This document shows positions 38,899 through 45,386 of a stretch of 45,386 nt of DNA, one piece after another (position 1 is the first letter of the stretch; each line of letters begins with the position of its first letter). A program made the position numbers and the translations under genes. Origin of the DNA: a virus; the IMG/VR virus record IMGVR_UViG_3300042294_005859, positions 1 through 45,386 of that record; one strand, 5' to 3'. The notes under the pieces were generated by a model. It was not told where the DNA came from and searched no databases. It saw nothing but the letters and a program-made list of their open reading frames with translations.

Positions 38899-41546
38899 TG
38901 GCGCGACGCGTTAAGCCTGGCGAGAAACTCAACATCACCGCAGCGGAATACAACCGTCTGCTGGCGGCCGCCGATACAGTTGCTCGCGATCGACTCGCCG
39001 GTGGCGCAGGAAACCGCACCCACGTTCGCGACGCTGCCACCGTTCGCGTTCACTACCAATCTTCGACCACTGTGCCCATCGGTGGAATCGTCGGTTTTAA
39101 CGCCCCACTGGGCGATCCTGACGTTGGGCCCGCGGAACTCGCTCGCTTCGTACGCGATGCCACGATCCAGTCGGTTCGACCCATTGCCGACGAGCACGCG
39201 GGTCGGTTCGGTGTGGCCATCGAGCCGATCGCCCAAGACAAAGTTGGTCGCGTGGTATTCGCCGGAGTGGTTGCTGCTCGGGTAAACGTCCAGGAGACCT
39301 GGCATCAGTATGCTGATGTTGCCGAGTCTGGCGGAGCAACGCTGCAGTCGAAGCCCAACGGATCGGCACAAATCCTGTGGCGACGCGATGCGAATCAAAC
39401 AGGCGTCCAGTGGGCTGTGGTTCGAGTCGGTAAGCCGGCCGATCCAGCTTTCCTAATAAAAGTGCCGAGCGGTGGTATCGCGGGGCGCTCCGGTTTAGCG
39501 ACTGGGTCAGCCAACTGTGACCTATTTCAGCTAGACGATTCCGGCACAATTGAGCCGGTCTTGAATCCAAGTGGTCAATCCGTTCGCATCATCGCTCGCA
39601 ATCCGAGTGCCCAGCGCATTCGAGGTCCGGTTTCCAATTACGACGATGGTCAGTACATCAGCGTCACGTACGATGGCAATCGTTCCTGGATCATCGATCC
39701 GCCGAAACAGACACTGCTCTGTAAACCAGTATCTCGGCTCAAAGCGAAGAGCTGGGGCATGGCTCGTGAACTGCGGTTCGCCAATGGCGTCTGGGCACCG
39801 ATCGGAGTAAAGGTCGCGGTCTACAATGTCTGTGACTATGCGCTTCTGACAAGCCAGCAGATCGTTTGTCATTTCCATGAGGACACCAGCGCGTACCTAA
39901 CCATTGGATGCCGTTGCTGTGAGGGGAGCAGTAGTTCGAGTTCCAGCAGTAGTTCGTCTAGCTCATCTTCGTCGTCATCTTCATCAAGCAGTTCAAGCAG
40001 TAGTTCGTCGAGTCCGTCTTCGTCGAGTAGCTCGAGCTCATCGAGTTCCTCGTCATCAAGCAGCTCGAGTGACTCATCAAGTTCTTCATCAGGCTCGAGT
40101 AGCTCATCCAGCTTGTCGAGTTCTTCATCACTTTCGTCCAGTAGTTTGAGTAGCGGCTCAAGCAGTAGCTCATCGAGTCCGTCATCGTCGAGCGGTTCAA
40201 GTATCTCATCGAGCTCATCAAATTCTTCTAGTTCGCTCAGTTCTTCTAGTAGCAACTCATCGATGAGTTCGTCGTCGAGCGATCTGTCGAGTTCTAGCTC
40301 AAAATCGTCTTCATCAAGCTTGAGTTCATCCAGCCCCTCCTCGTCGAGCTCCTCGGAATCAAGTTCGTCGCATTCAAGCTCCAGTGAGTCCAGCCACTCC
40401 TCGTCGAGCTCCTCGGAATCAAGTTCGTCGCATTCAAGCTCCAGTGAGTCCAGCCACTCATCTAGTTCTGATTCATCTGCGTCCAGTGATTCATCAAGCG
40501 ATTCAAGCGAATCGACATCATTAAGCGAACCTTCGTACTCAAGCAGTCACTCGTCCAGTGGATCAAGCTCTGTATCGAGTAATTCGAGCCAGTCCAGCGG
40601 ATCAAGCTCCAGCGAATCGGATTCAAGTCAATCGGATTCAAGCCAGTCGGAATCCAGTAAGTCTGAATCAAGTGAATCAGATTCGGATTCATCGCGCGGC
40701 AGTAAATCTTATTCAAGCGACGCAAGCTACAGCCAGTCCTCCAGCGATAGCGACTCTGGTTCATCTAGTGGCAGCGATTCCAGCAAGAGCGATTCGAGCG
40801 AAAGCGACAGCAGCCAGTCCGATAGTTCAGAAAGTGAATCGACTAGTTCGAAAAGCGGCAGCGAATCTGAAAGCCAGTCGGATTCCCAAGACCCGAGCAG
40901 TGATAGCCACTCGGTACCGAGTTACTCGTGGCCAAGCTACTCGCAGCCAAGTTATTCCAGTGGTAGCGGCTCTGCGTCTACGAGCGTTTCCAGCGAAAGC
41001 AACAGCGAATCGCAGAGCGAGTCGGAAAGCGAATCCGACAGCCAGTCCGAAAGCGAATCGGACAGTCAATCGCGATCCGAAAGCGAACCATCAAGCGGTG
41101 ATAGTTCGGAAAGTCGATCGAGTAGCGATCGACCAAGTTACAGCGAAAGCTATAGCGTGCCATGGTCAACCAGTCACTCAACCAGTGGCTCCGCTAGTCA
41201 TTCGCAAAGCGATTCAGGCAGCGGATCGACAAGCGGATCTGACAGTGATTCTTCACCATCAACCAGCGATTCGCGAGATCCATCAACCAGTGACTCAAAT
41301 GATCCGTCAACTAGCGATCCCCCAGACCCATCCACCAGCGAGTCTGATCGTCCGAGCGTAAGCCATTCCGATAGCGAACCGCCAAGCGAACCTCCCACGT
41401 CCGACAGCAGCACGAGCGAGCCATGCAATACGACCTGGATCTGGTCCTGCGGTTGGCAGCTTCTTGAAAGCGATTGTCCCGAAGTTGGCGATCCGCCTGG
41501 TGGCTCTGGTGGATTTGATGGTGAAGTCGTGGAGGTGGCAGCATGA
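38898..41546 (+). CDS. Tail protein with giant serine-rich domain
   Basis: An 882-residue protein. Residues 1-340 form a structured N-terminal part (RRVKPGEKLNITAAEYNRLL, then mostly beta strands) ending in a CRCC cysteine cluster. About 344-840 is a nearly pure serine-rich domain, first poly-Ser, then Ser with Asp/Glu, Gln, Lys and His. A small Cys/Trp-rich cap (CNTTWIWSCGW) closes the protein. Serine is encoded by both TCN and AGY codons throughout, so the amino acid, not one DNA repeat, is preserved. A perfect 60-bp tandem repeat lies inside. The domain may be an extended fibre, and the following glycosyltransferase genes suggest it is glycosylated. Confidence 0.82.
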   Translation: MARRVKPGEKLNITAAEYNRLLAAADTVARDRLAGGAGNRTHVRDAATVRVHYQSSTTVPIGGIVGFNAPLGDPDVGPAELARFVRDATIQSVRPIADEHAGRFGVAIEPIAQDKVGRVVFAGVVAARVNVQETWHQYADVAESGGATLQSKPNGSAQILWRRDANQTGVQWAVVRVGKPADPAFLIKVPSGGIAGRSGLATGSANCDLFQLDDSGTIEPVLNPSGQSVRIIARNPSAQRIRGPVSNYDDGQYISVTYDGNRSWIIDPPKQTLLCKPVSRLKAKSWGMARELRFANGVWAPIGVKVAVYNVCDYALLTSQQIVCHFHEDTSAYLTIGCRCCEGSSSSSSSSSSSSSSSSSSSSSSSSSSSSSPSSSSSSSSSSSSSSSSSSDSSSSSSGSSSSSSLSSSSSLSSSSLSSGSSSSSSSPSSSSGSSISSSSSNSSSSLSSSSSNSSMSSSSSDLSSSSSKSSSSSLSSSSPSSSSSSESSSSHSSSSESSHSSSSSSESSSSHSSSSESSHSSSSDSSASSDSSSDSSESTSLSEPSYSSSHSSSGSSSVSSNSSQSSGSSSSESDSSQSDSSQSESSKSESSESDSDSSRGSKSYSSDASYSQSSSDSDSGSSSGSDSSKSDSSESDSSQSDSSESESTSSKSGSESESQSDSQDPSSDSHSVPSYSWPSYSQPSYSSGSGSASTSVSSESNSESQSESESESDSQSESESDSQSRSESEPSSGDSSESRSSSDRPSYSESYSVPWSTSHSTSGSASHSQSDSGSGSTSGSDSDSSPSTSDSRDPSTSDSNDPSTSDPPDPSTSESDRPSVSHSDSEPPSEPPTSDSSTSEPCNTTWIWSCGWQLLESDCPEVGDPPGGSGGFDGEVVEVAA
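40337..40459 (+). repeat. Perfect 60-bp tandem duplication in the serine-rich domain
   Basis: The sequence 40337-40399 is identical to 40397-40459, shifted by 60 bases (20 codons), giving two copies of a SESSSSHSSSSESSHSSSS block. The identity at nucleotide level, against the mixed serine codons elsewhere, marks a recent duplication. Confidence 0.9.
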
Positions 41547-42115
41547 TCCATTGTCCTAATTTGACCATCGACAACCGATGCCAGGTTGCCAGTCACATGG
41601 CCGAGTGCTCCGTCCAGGCTTCATCCAGCGGTTGCCACGCGTGCACCGAGTGTTCCAACCCGCAAGCAATCAACCTTGTGACGATCGGCATGGCCATCGT
41701 CAACCGGCGTCGGCGCAATCAAAACGTCGACGAACTCAAAACACTGCTGAAGAGCTACCTGCCTAATCAGGAAGAACCCGCGACTCTACGAATCGCGGCT
41801 TATAGGCCAGGTCCAGGTAACGAACTTCGCAAGATGCTCGCTTGGTTCGCAAGACCAAGCGACACCTGCAAGTGTGAGACCCGCGCCGAGACCATGAATG
41901 ATTGGGGCGTGGAAGGATGCCGTACGAATCTTGACACCATTATCGAATGGCTTTTGGAAGAAGCCCAACTCAGAGGATTACCCCATGGAAAGTTTACTAG
42001 AACCATCGCTAAGTCACTCGTGCTCACCGCCATCCGTCGGTTTGAACGTAAGTTCCCAGACGGTGCACCCGAGCCCAACGAAGACGATCCAGATGCCGAC
42101 GAAGAAGATCGTTGA
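41543..42115 (+). CDS. Cys-rich hypothetical protein
   Basis: A 190-residue protein overlapping the serine-rich gene by four bases. The N-terminal 45 residues carry six cysteines (DNRCQVASHMAECSVQASSSGCHACTECSN), and a second group is CKCETRAETMNDWGVEGCRTNLDTIIEWLLEEAQLRGLP (about 112-150). That second block reminds me of small phage proteins encoded next to glycosyltransferase-like genes, but I cannot name a family. The C-terminal tail is acidic. It may bind zinc or form disulphides; the role is unknown. Confidence 0.7.
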   Translation: MIHCPNLTIDNRCQVASHMAECSVQASSSGCHACTECSNPQAINLVTIGMAIVNRRRRNQNVDELKTLLKSYLPNQEEPATLRIAAYRPGPGNELRKMLAWFARPSDTCKCETRAETMNDWGVEGCRTNLDTIIEWLLEEAQLRGLPHGKFTRTIAKSLVLTAIRRFERKFPDGAPEPNEDDPDADEEDR

Positions 42116-43463
42116 ACGTTGCTTCTTAATGAATCTCGACCGGCGCGACGATCGACTCCATGAGTGGATGCAGCAACTGCCACAGCCTTGGCCGTTTCCT
42201 GATGTCGAGCGCTTCGCCGCCATCGATGGTCGCAGGCTTTCAACGCCGGAACAGTGGCGCGCTGGCAATGGTGCCTGGGGCTGCTACCGCTCGCACCTGC
42301 TCATCCTCGAAAAGTGTCTGCTCGAAGGGATCGATTCGTATGTTGTCTTCGAAGATGACGCTGGGTTCGTACCCGACTTCGTTGAACACCTCGAGGCATA
42401 CGTTCGCGAACTTCCTGAAGACTGGGGACTAGCTTACCTCGGAGGTCAGCACCTTTACGCTGCCAAGCATCCGCCCAAGAAGATCAGCGACCACGTTTAC
42501 CGACCTTACAACGTCAATCGCACCCATGCCTTTATGGTTCGCGGTCGCACAACGATGAAGGCTTTGTACCGTCACTTGAACTGGAACGATTGGCATCTGA
42601 AGCATCATATCGACCATCACCTGGGGCGATTGACCCAGCGACGATACGAGGCGCTGGTCCAGGGTAAGAACGTCGAGAAAGAATCGATCCCCGTTTACAC
42701 ACCCGATCGTTGGCTCGTCGGCCAGTTACCGACCAAATCAAACATCTGCGGTCGCAAATGGACGCAGACGCGATTCTTCAATGATGCCAAGAACGCCGAC
42801 CACAGCGACGCTCCGTTCTTCGCCGTCCTCGGACCCCATCGCAGTGGCACCAGTTGCGTGGCGATGATTATGCATCATCTGGGCGTCCACATGGGTAACG
42901 AACTCGGTGGCTACGAGGCAACAGGAGGCGGCGAAGCCATCGGCCTGGCCCAACTCTGTGAAAAGGCGATGCGATTCCCAGCGATCGATCCGAAGACTGC
43001 GGACGGTCAGCTAAGCAAACAACTTAAGGCCTGGATCGTAACGCGGAAAGCGGAAGCCATACGCGATCGGACCGTGGCAGGCGGCAAGTACCCGCATCTC
43101 TGCCGATTCGCAAACCACCTTTACGAAGCCCTCGGTAACTCGCTGCGAATCATCGCAGTCGATCGCCCAATCGAAGCCTCGATTCGATCACTCCAAGATC
43201 GAAGTAGCCGACATCCAGGCCAATGGTTCGCAGCCCGCGATGAAGCCTGCGACAAACTCCAGCGTTCGCTTCTGGAACATCGCGAGAGGTTTATCCAAGA
43301 ACATCCCGAAGTTCCGGTCCATCGGATCAACTTCGCCAAGCTAACGGAAGATCCCGAAACGGCGATCAATGAACTGATCGCATTCCTCGGCATTGAGCCC
43401 ACTGCCGAAGAGATCGATTCGGCAATAGCACACGTGAACCCGGAGCTGAGGAAGTTCGGATGA
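42093..43463 (+). CDS. GT25 glycosyltransferase-sulfotransferase fusion
   Basis: The ATG at 42093 gives 456 residues; the frame runs further upstream inside the previous gene. The first 240 residues are a family 25 glycosyltransferase: CFLMNLDRRDDRLHEW, GAWGCYRSHLLIL, then the metal-binding YVVFEDDAGF near 84 and LAYLGGQHLY. From about 244 a P-loop, FFAVLGPHRSGTSCVAMIMHHLGVHMG, matches the 5'-PAPS loop of sulfotransferases, followed by LRIIAVDRPIEASIRSL and a LGIEPTAEEI end. One polypeptide could thus add a sugar and sulfate. The acceptor is unknown. The gene overlaps both neighbours. Confidence 0.82.
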   Translation: MPTKKIVERCFLMNLDRRDDRLHEWMQQLPQPWPFPDVERFAAIDGRRLSTPEQWRAGNGAWGCYRSHLLILEKCLLEGIDSYVVFEDDAGFVPDFVEHLEAYVRELPEDWGLAYLGGQHLYAAKHPPKKISDHVYRPYNVNRTHAFMVRGRTTMKALYRHLNWNDWHLKHHIDHHLGRLTQRRYEALVQGKNVEKESIPVYTPDRWLVGQLPTKSNICGRKWTQTRFFNDAKNADHSDAPFFAVLGPHRSGTSCVAMIMHHLGVHMGNELGGYEATGGGEAIGLAQLCEKAMRFPAIDPKTADGQLSKQLKAWIVTRKAEAIRDRTVAGGKYPHLCRFANHLYEALGNSLRIIAVDRPIEASIRSLQDRSSRHPGQWFAARDEACDKLQRSLLEHRERFIQEHPEVPVHRINFAKLTEDPETAINELIAFLGIEPTAEEIDSAIAHVNPELRKFG

Positions 43464-43906
43464 CACCAGTGGAAGACGTCCTTGCCAAGATTCGACATCG
43501 ATACCTCATTATCGGCTCCGGCGCAATTCGCCTGCATGGAATCGATTGGGAAGAAGGCGATCTCGACATTTGGCTTGATCCCAATCTATCCGATGAGGAC
43601 TGGCAAGCGTCTGTCGATGATGCCGCTGGCTCCCTTAAGCGACCGTGGAAGCGAGGAGAGCCAGACGGATCAGGAGGACTGCGTGCATCGACTCGCATCG
43701 CCTGTTCGCCACCGCTGGACGTGATGCGCGAAGTCATGGGTTGCACGGCTGAGGACTTTGAAAAAGCCTTCGATAACTCGCTCATCTCGTTCTACGGCAA
43801 TGTCGCTCCACTGAATTCAATCATGCACATCAAACGCAGCGCGAAGCGTCTCAAAGACTATCGCCATGCCATCAAACTTGCTCGCAAACTCCTTACCGCG
43901 TGGTGA
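43460..43906 (+). CDS. Nucleotidyltransferase-like protein
   Basis: A 148-residue protein overlapping the previous gene by four bases. LIIGSGAIRLHGIDWEEGDLDIWLDP fits the GSxxxxLxG...DxD core of minimal nucleotidyltransferases. The remainder is alpha-helical with DVMREVMGCTAEDFEKAF and a basic C-terminus. It might supply activated sugars, modify a protein with a nucleotide, or be a toxin-like module; position among glycosyltransferases favours the first only weakly. Confidence 0.6.
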   Translation: MTPVEDVLAKIRHRYLIIGSGAIRLHGIDWEEGDLDIWLDPNLSDEDWQASVDDAAGSLKRPWKRGEPDGSGGLRASTRIACSPPLDVMREVMGCTAEDFEKAFDNSLISFYGNVAPLNSIMHIKRSAKRLKDYRHAIKLARKLLTAW

Positions 43907-43909
43907 AAC

Positions 43910-44665
43910 ATGGAAGCAACGGTACCCATTCAAGACATTACTTTTTGCATCAAAACCATCCATCGGCCTTGGGCCTGCCATCGACTCGTTCAGTCGCTTC
44001 GAAATGAGTTTGGCGAACCCAAGATTGTGGTCGTGGACGATGGACTGCCCGAACACTGGTTCTCTCGCAAGTATCCCGAGACCGCCAAGCACTGCAAAGT
44101 GATCGACCTCGAGCAGCATGATGTGGGCGTCGGCATTGGACGCAATACGGCAATCGATGCCGCAGAAACGGAGTTCATCTTTCTGCTGGATGATGACCAG
44201 ATCGTGACGCCCGATCTACATCTCGATCGAGTCTACCAACGGTTCATTGAGTACGACCTGGATATTCTAGCAGTCCGTCAGGGCGCTGGCGGCCGACCGA
44301 TGCTTTTCAGCCCGCTGATGAATGGCACTCGGATCTGGATGCATCGTGGCGAACACAAACGCATCGGCGAAACCTGTTGGTGCGACATGGTCAGCAACGC
44401 TTTTCTTGCTCGTCGCGAAACGATTGCACGTGTTCGCTGGGACGACGAGATCAAGACGTATGAGCACTGGGAGTTCTTTTACCGAGCGTCTCAGATCGAA
44501 CATCTGCAAATTGCCGTGGCACTCGATTGCTCGGTAGTCCATGACCATGTGGCGGCCAAGCCATACGGAGCACTGCGAGCCCGACCGAAGTTCCGCCGAC
44601 TGGGACTCCGCAAACACGGCTTTGATTCACTTCGCTACCCAGGAGGAGGCATCGTCCATGCGTGA
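43910..44665 (+). CDS. GT2-type glycosyltransferase 1
   Basis: A 251-residue GT-A fold transferase. ITFCIKTIHRPWACHRLVQSLR begins the nucleotide-sugar-binding fold; KIVVVDDGLPE, GVGIGRNTAIDAAETEFIFLLDDDQIV with the DxD-like LLDDDQ, and RVRWDDEIKTYEHWEFFYRA follow. The usual features of inverting family 2 enzymes are kept. The next gene encodes a close paralogue. A target in the virion or on the host surface is unknown. Confidence 0.85.
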   Translation: MEATVPIQDITFCIKTIHRPWACHRLVQSLRNEFGEPKIVVVDDGLPEHWFSRKYPETAKHCKVIDLEQHDVGVGIGRNTAIDAAETEFIFLLDDDQIVTPDLHLDRVYQRFIEYDLDILAVRQGAGGRPMLFSPLMNGTRIWMHRGEHKRIGETCWCDMVSNAFLARRETIARVRWDDEIKTYEHWEFFYRASQIEHLQIAVALDCSVVHDHVAAKPYGALRARPKFRRLGLRKHGFDSLRYPGGGIVHA

Positions 44666-45386
44666 TCGCGTCACATTTTGCATCAAGACCATTCATCGAC
44701 CGCACTGTTGCGCTACGCTCGTGCGCAGCATTTACGAGCACTGTGGCGATGAGCGTCCGCTGATCTACGTCCTCGATGATGGAAGGCCGGAGCTTCGCTT
44801 TTCGCAAACTTGCCCTGATGAAGCGGCAATGGTCGATCGGCTGATCGAGACCGAATACGACATCGGATTGTCGGCTGGTCGCAATCGCCTGGTGGAAGCC
44901 GCCCAAACTCGCCTAGTGATCTTCTCCGATGATGATCACGTGGTTGGTCCACAGACTCGGCTGAATGATCTTGTTCGTAAGTTCGAATCGAGTCGCCTCG
45001 ATCTATTGGCAACGCTCAGCAAGCAACCACATCGACCTCATCCAGACGGAACGCCCCGACTGCTCAATTCGTCAGGTGGAGTGCTTCACATTCCACGCGG
45101 TGAGTATCGGCGCATTGGCGACATTGCCGAATGTGCATTCGTTTGTAATTGCTTCGTTGCCTATCGCGATGTTCTCCAGGCGGTTCGCTGGGACGAGGAT
45201 CTGAAGGTCGACGAGCACTGGGACTTCTTTTGGCGAGCCAAAGTTGCCGGCGTCAGGGTTGGCGTGGCGATGGACCATGTATTTCCGCACATCCACGTCG
45301 ATCCACCTGCCTATAAGCGGCATCGCCCCGCATTCTTAAGAACGGCACTTCGTAAACACGGATTAAGGAAGGTACTTTGGAGATGA
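44658..45386 (+). CDS. GT2-type glycosyltransferase 2
   Basis: The ATG at 44658, with AGGAGGAGG eight bases upstream, is preferred and gives 242 residues; the longer frame lies inside the previous gene. The protein mirrors its neighbour: VTFCIKTIHRPHCCATLVRSIY, LIYVLDDGRPE, IGLSAGRNRLVEAAQTRLVIFSDDDHVV, and VRWDEDLKVDEHWDFFWRAK. It is a tandem duplicate with diverged ends. Its stop is the last codon of the window, so the gene is complete. Confidence 0.87.
   Translation: MRDRVTFCIKTIHRPHCCATLVRSIYEHCGDERPLIYVLDDGRPELRFSQTCPDEAAMVDRLIETEYDIGLSAGRNRLVEAAQTRLVIFSDDDHVVGPQTRLNDLVRKFESSRLDLLATLSKQPHRPHPDGTPRLLNSSGGVLHIPRGEYRRIGDIAECAFVCNCFVAYRDVLQAVRWDEDLKVDEHWDFFWRAKVAGVRVGVAMDHVFPHIHVDPPAYKRHRPAFLRTALRKHGLRKVLWR

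Noticed and set aside
40558-41361. A 267-codon frame overlapping the serine-rich gene.
   Set aside because: It is an alternative reading of the serine codon repeats, rich in Ala, Ile, Asn, Gln and Arg, with no ribosome-binding site of its own.

Overview
The window is almost entirely a tailed-phage (siphovirus-like) genome or prophage. The likely host is a planctomycete of the Pirellulaceae type. That guess rests on the DUF2924 plus serine recombinase locus, the polyserine tail protein, several small conserved families I associate with planctomycetes, and moderate GC with many GATCGA words. The host is inference; the phage assignment is firm, because terminase, portal, prohead protease/capsid, head-tail connectors, tail tube, tape measure and tail genes lie in canonical order on the + strand.

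Layout. 1-2688: integration locus (DUF2924 protein, large serine recombinase, small HTH protein). 2880-5253: a two-gene unit of unknown function, closed by two hairpin terminators. 5565-9123: early genes (sigma-like factor, two small proteins, Cas4-like nuclease, Sak4-like ATPase, DUF669 protein). 9315-14495: replication (ERCC4-type nuclease, RecD2-like helicase, primase-polymerase/helicase fusion). 14500-15290: a repeat-rich region with ten perfect copies of a 9-mer and eight copies of TGTACA, five of them on an exact 12-bp period; this is the best candidate for the replication origin. 15294-16712: ParB-domain/DNA methyltransferase fusion.

16723-22386: twelve small genes on the minus strand, the only minus-strand block. 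The seven at the upstream end each carry a repeated leader element about 40-55 bp before the start codon, and hairpins separate several units, so the block looks like an array of independently expressed accessory genes (morons). All twelve lie in one codon phase, and the opposite strand stays open for 1,968 codons across the block, including its spacers. I cannot explain this and rank it as the oddest feature of the window.

22661-28962: packaging and capsid genes (small HTH protein, large terminase, portal, fused prohead protease and major capsid protein). 29038-30060: two tandem DUF2190 proteins and a small unknown. 30180-32325: four membrane or lipoprotein genes, including a papain-like lipoprotein and a 58-residue membrane protein. 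32322-38898: connectors, tail tube, tail assembly chaperone with a probable -1 frameshift product, tape measure and a distal tail protein. 38898-45386: a tail protein with about 495 serine-rich residues, followed by a Cys-rich protein, a GT25-sulfotransferase fusion, a nucleotidyltransferase-like protein and two tandem GT2 glycosyltransferases. This last cluster reads as a phage-encoded machine for decorating its own serine-rich fibre, or host surface glycans.

Regulation. The phage encodes its own sigma-like factor. A roughly 40-bp element with fixed internal spacing occurs at the end of the sigma gene (before the early operon) and again between terminase and portal, and may be the promoter class that factor reads. 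No tRNA, rRNA, CRISPR array or insertion sequence was recognised.
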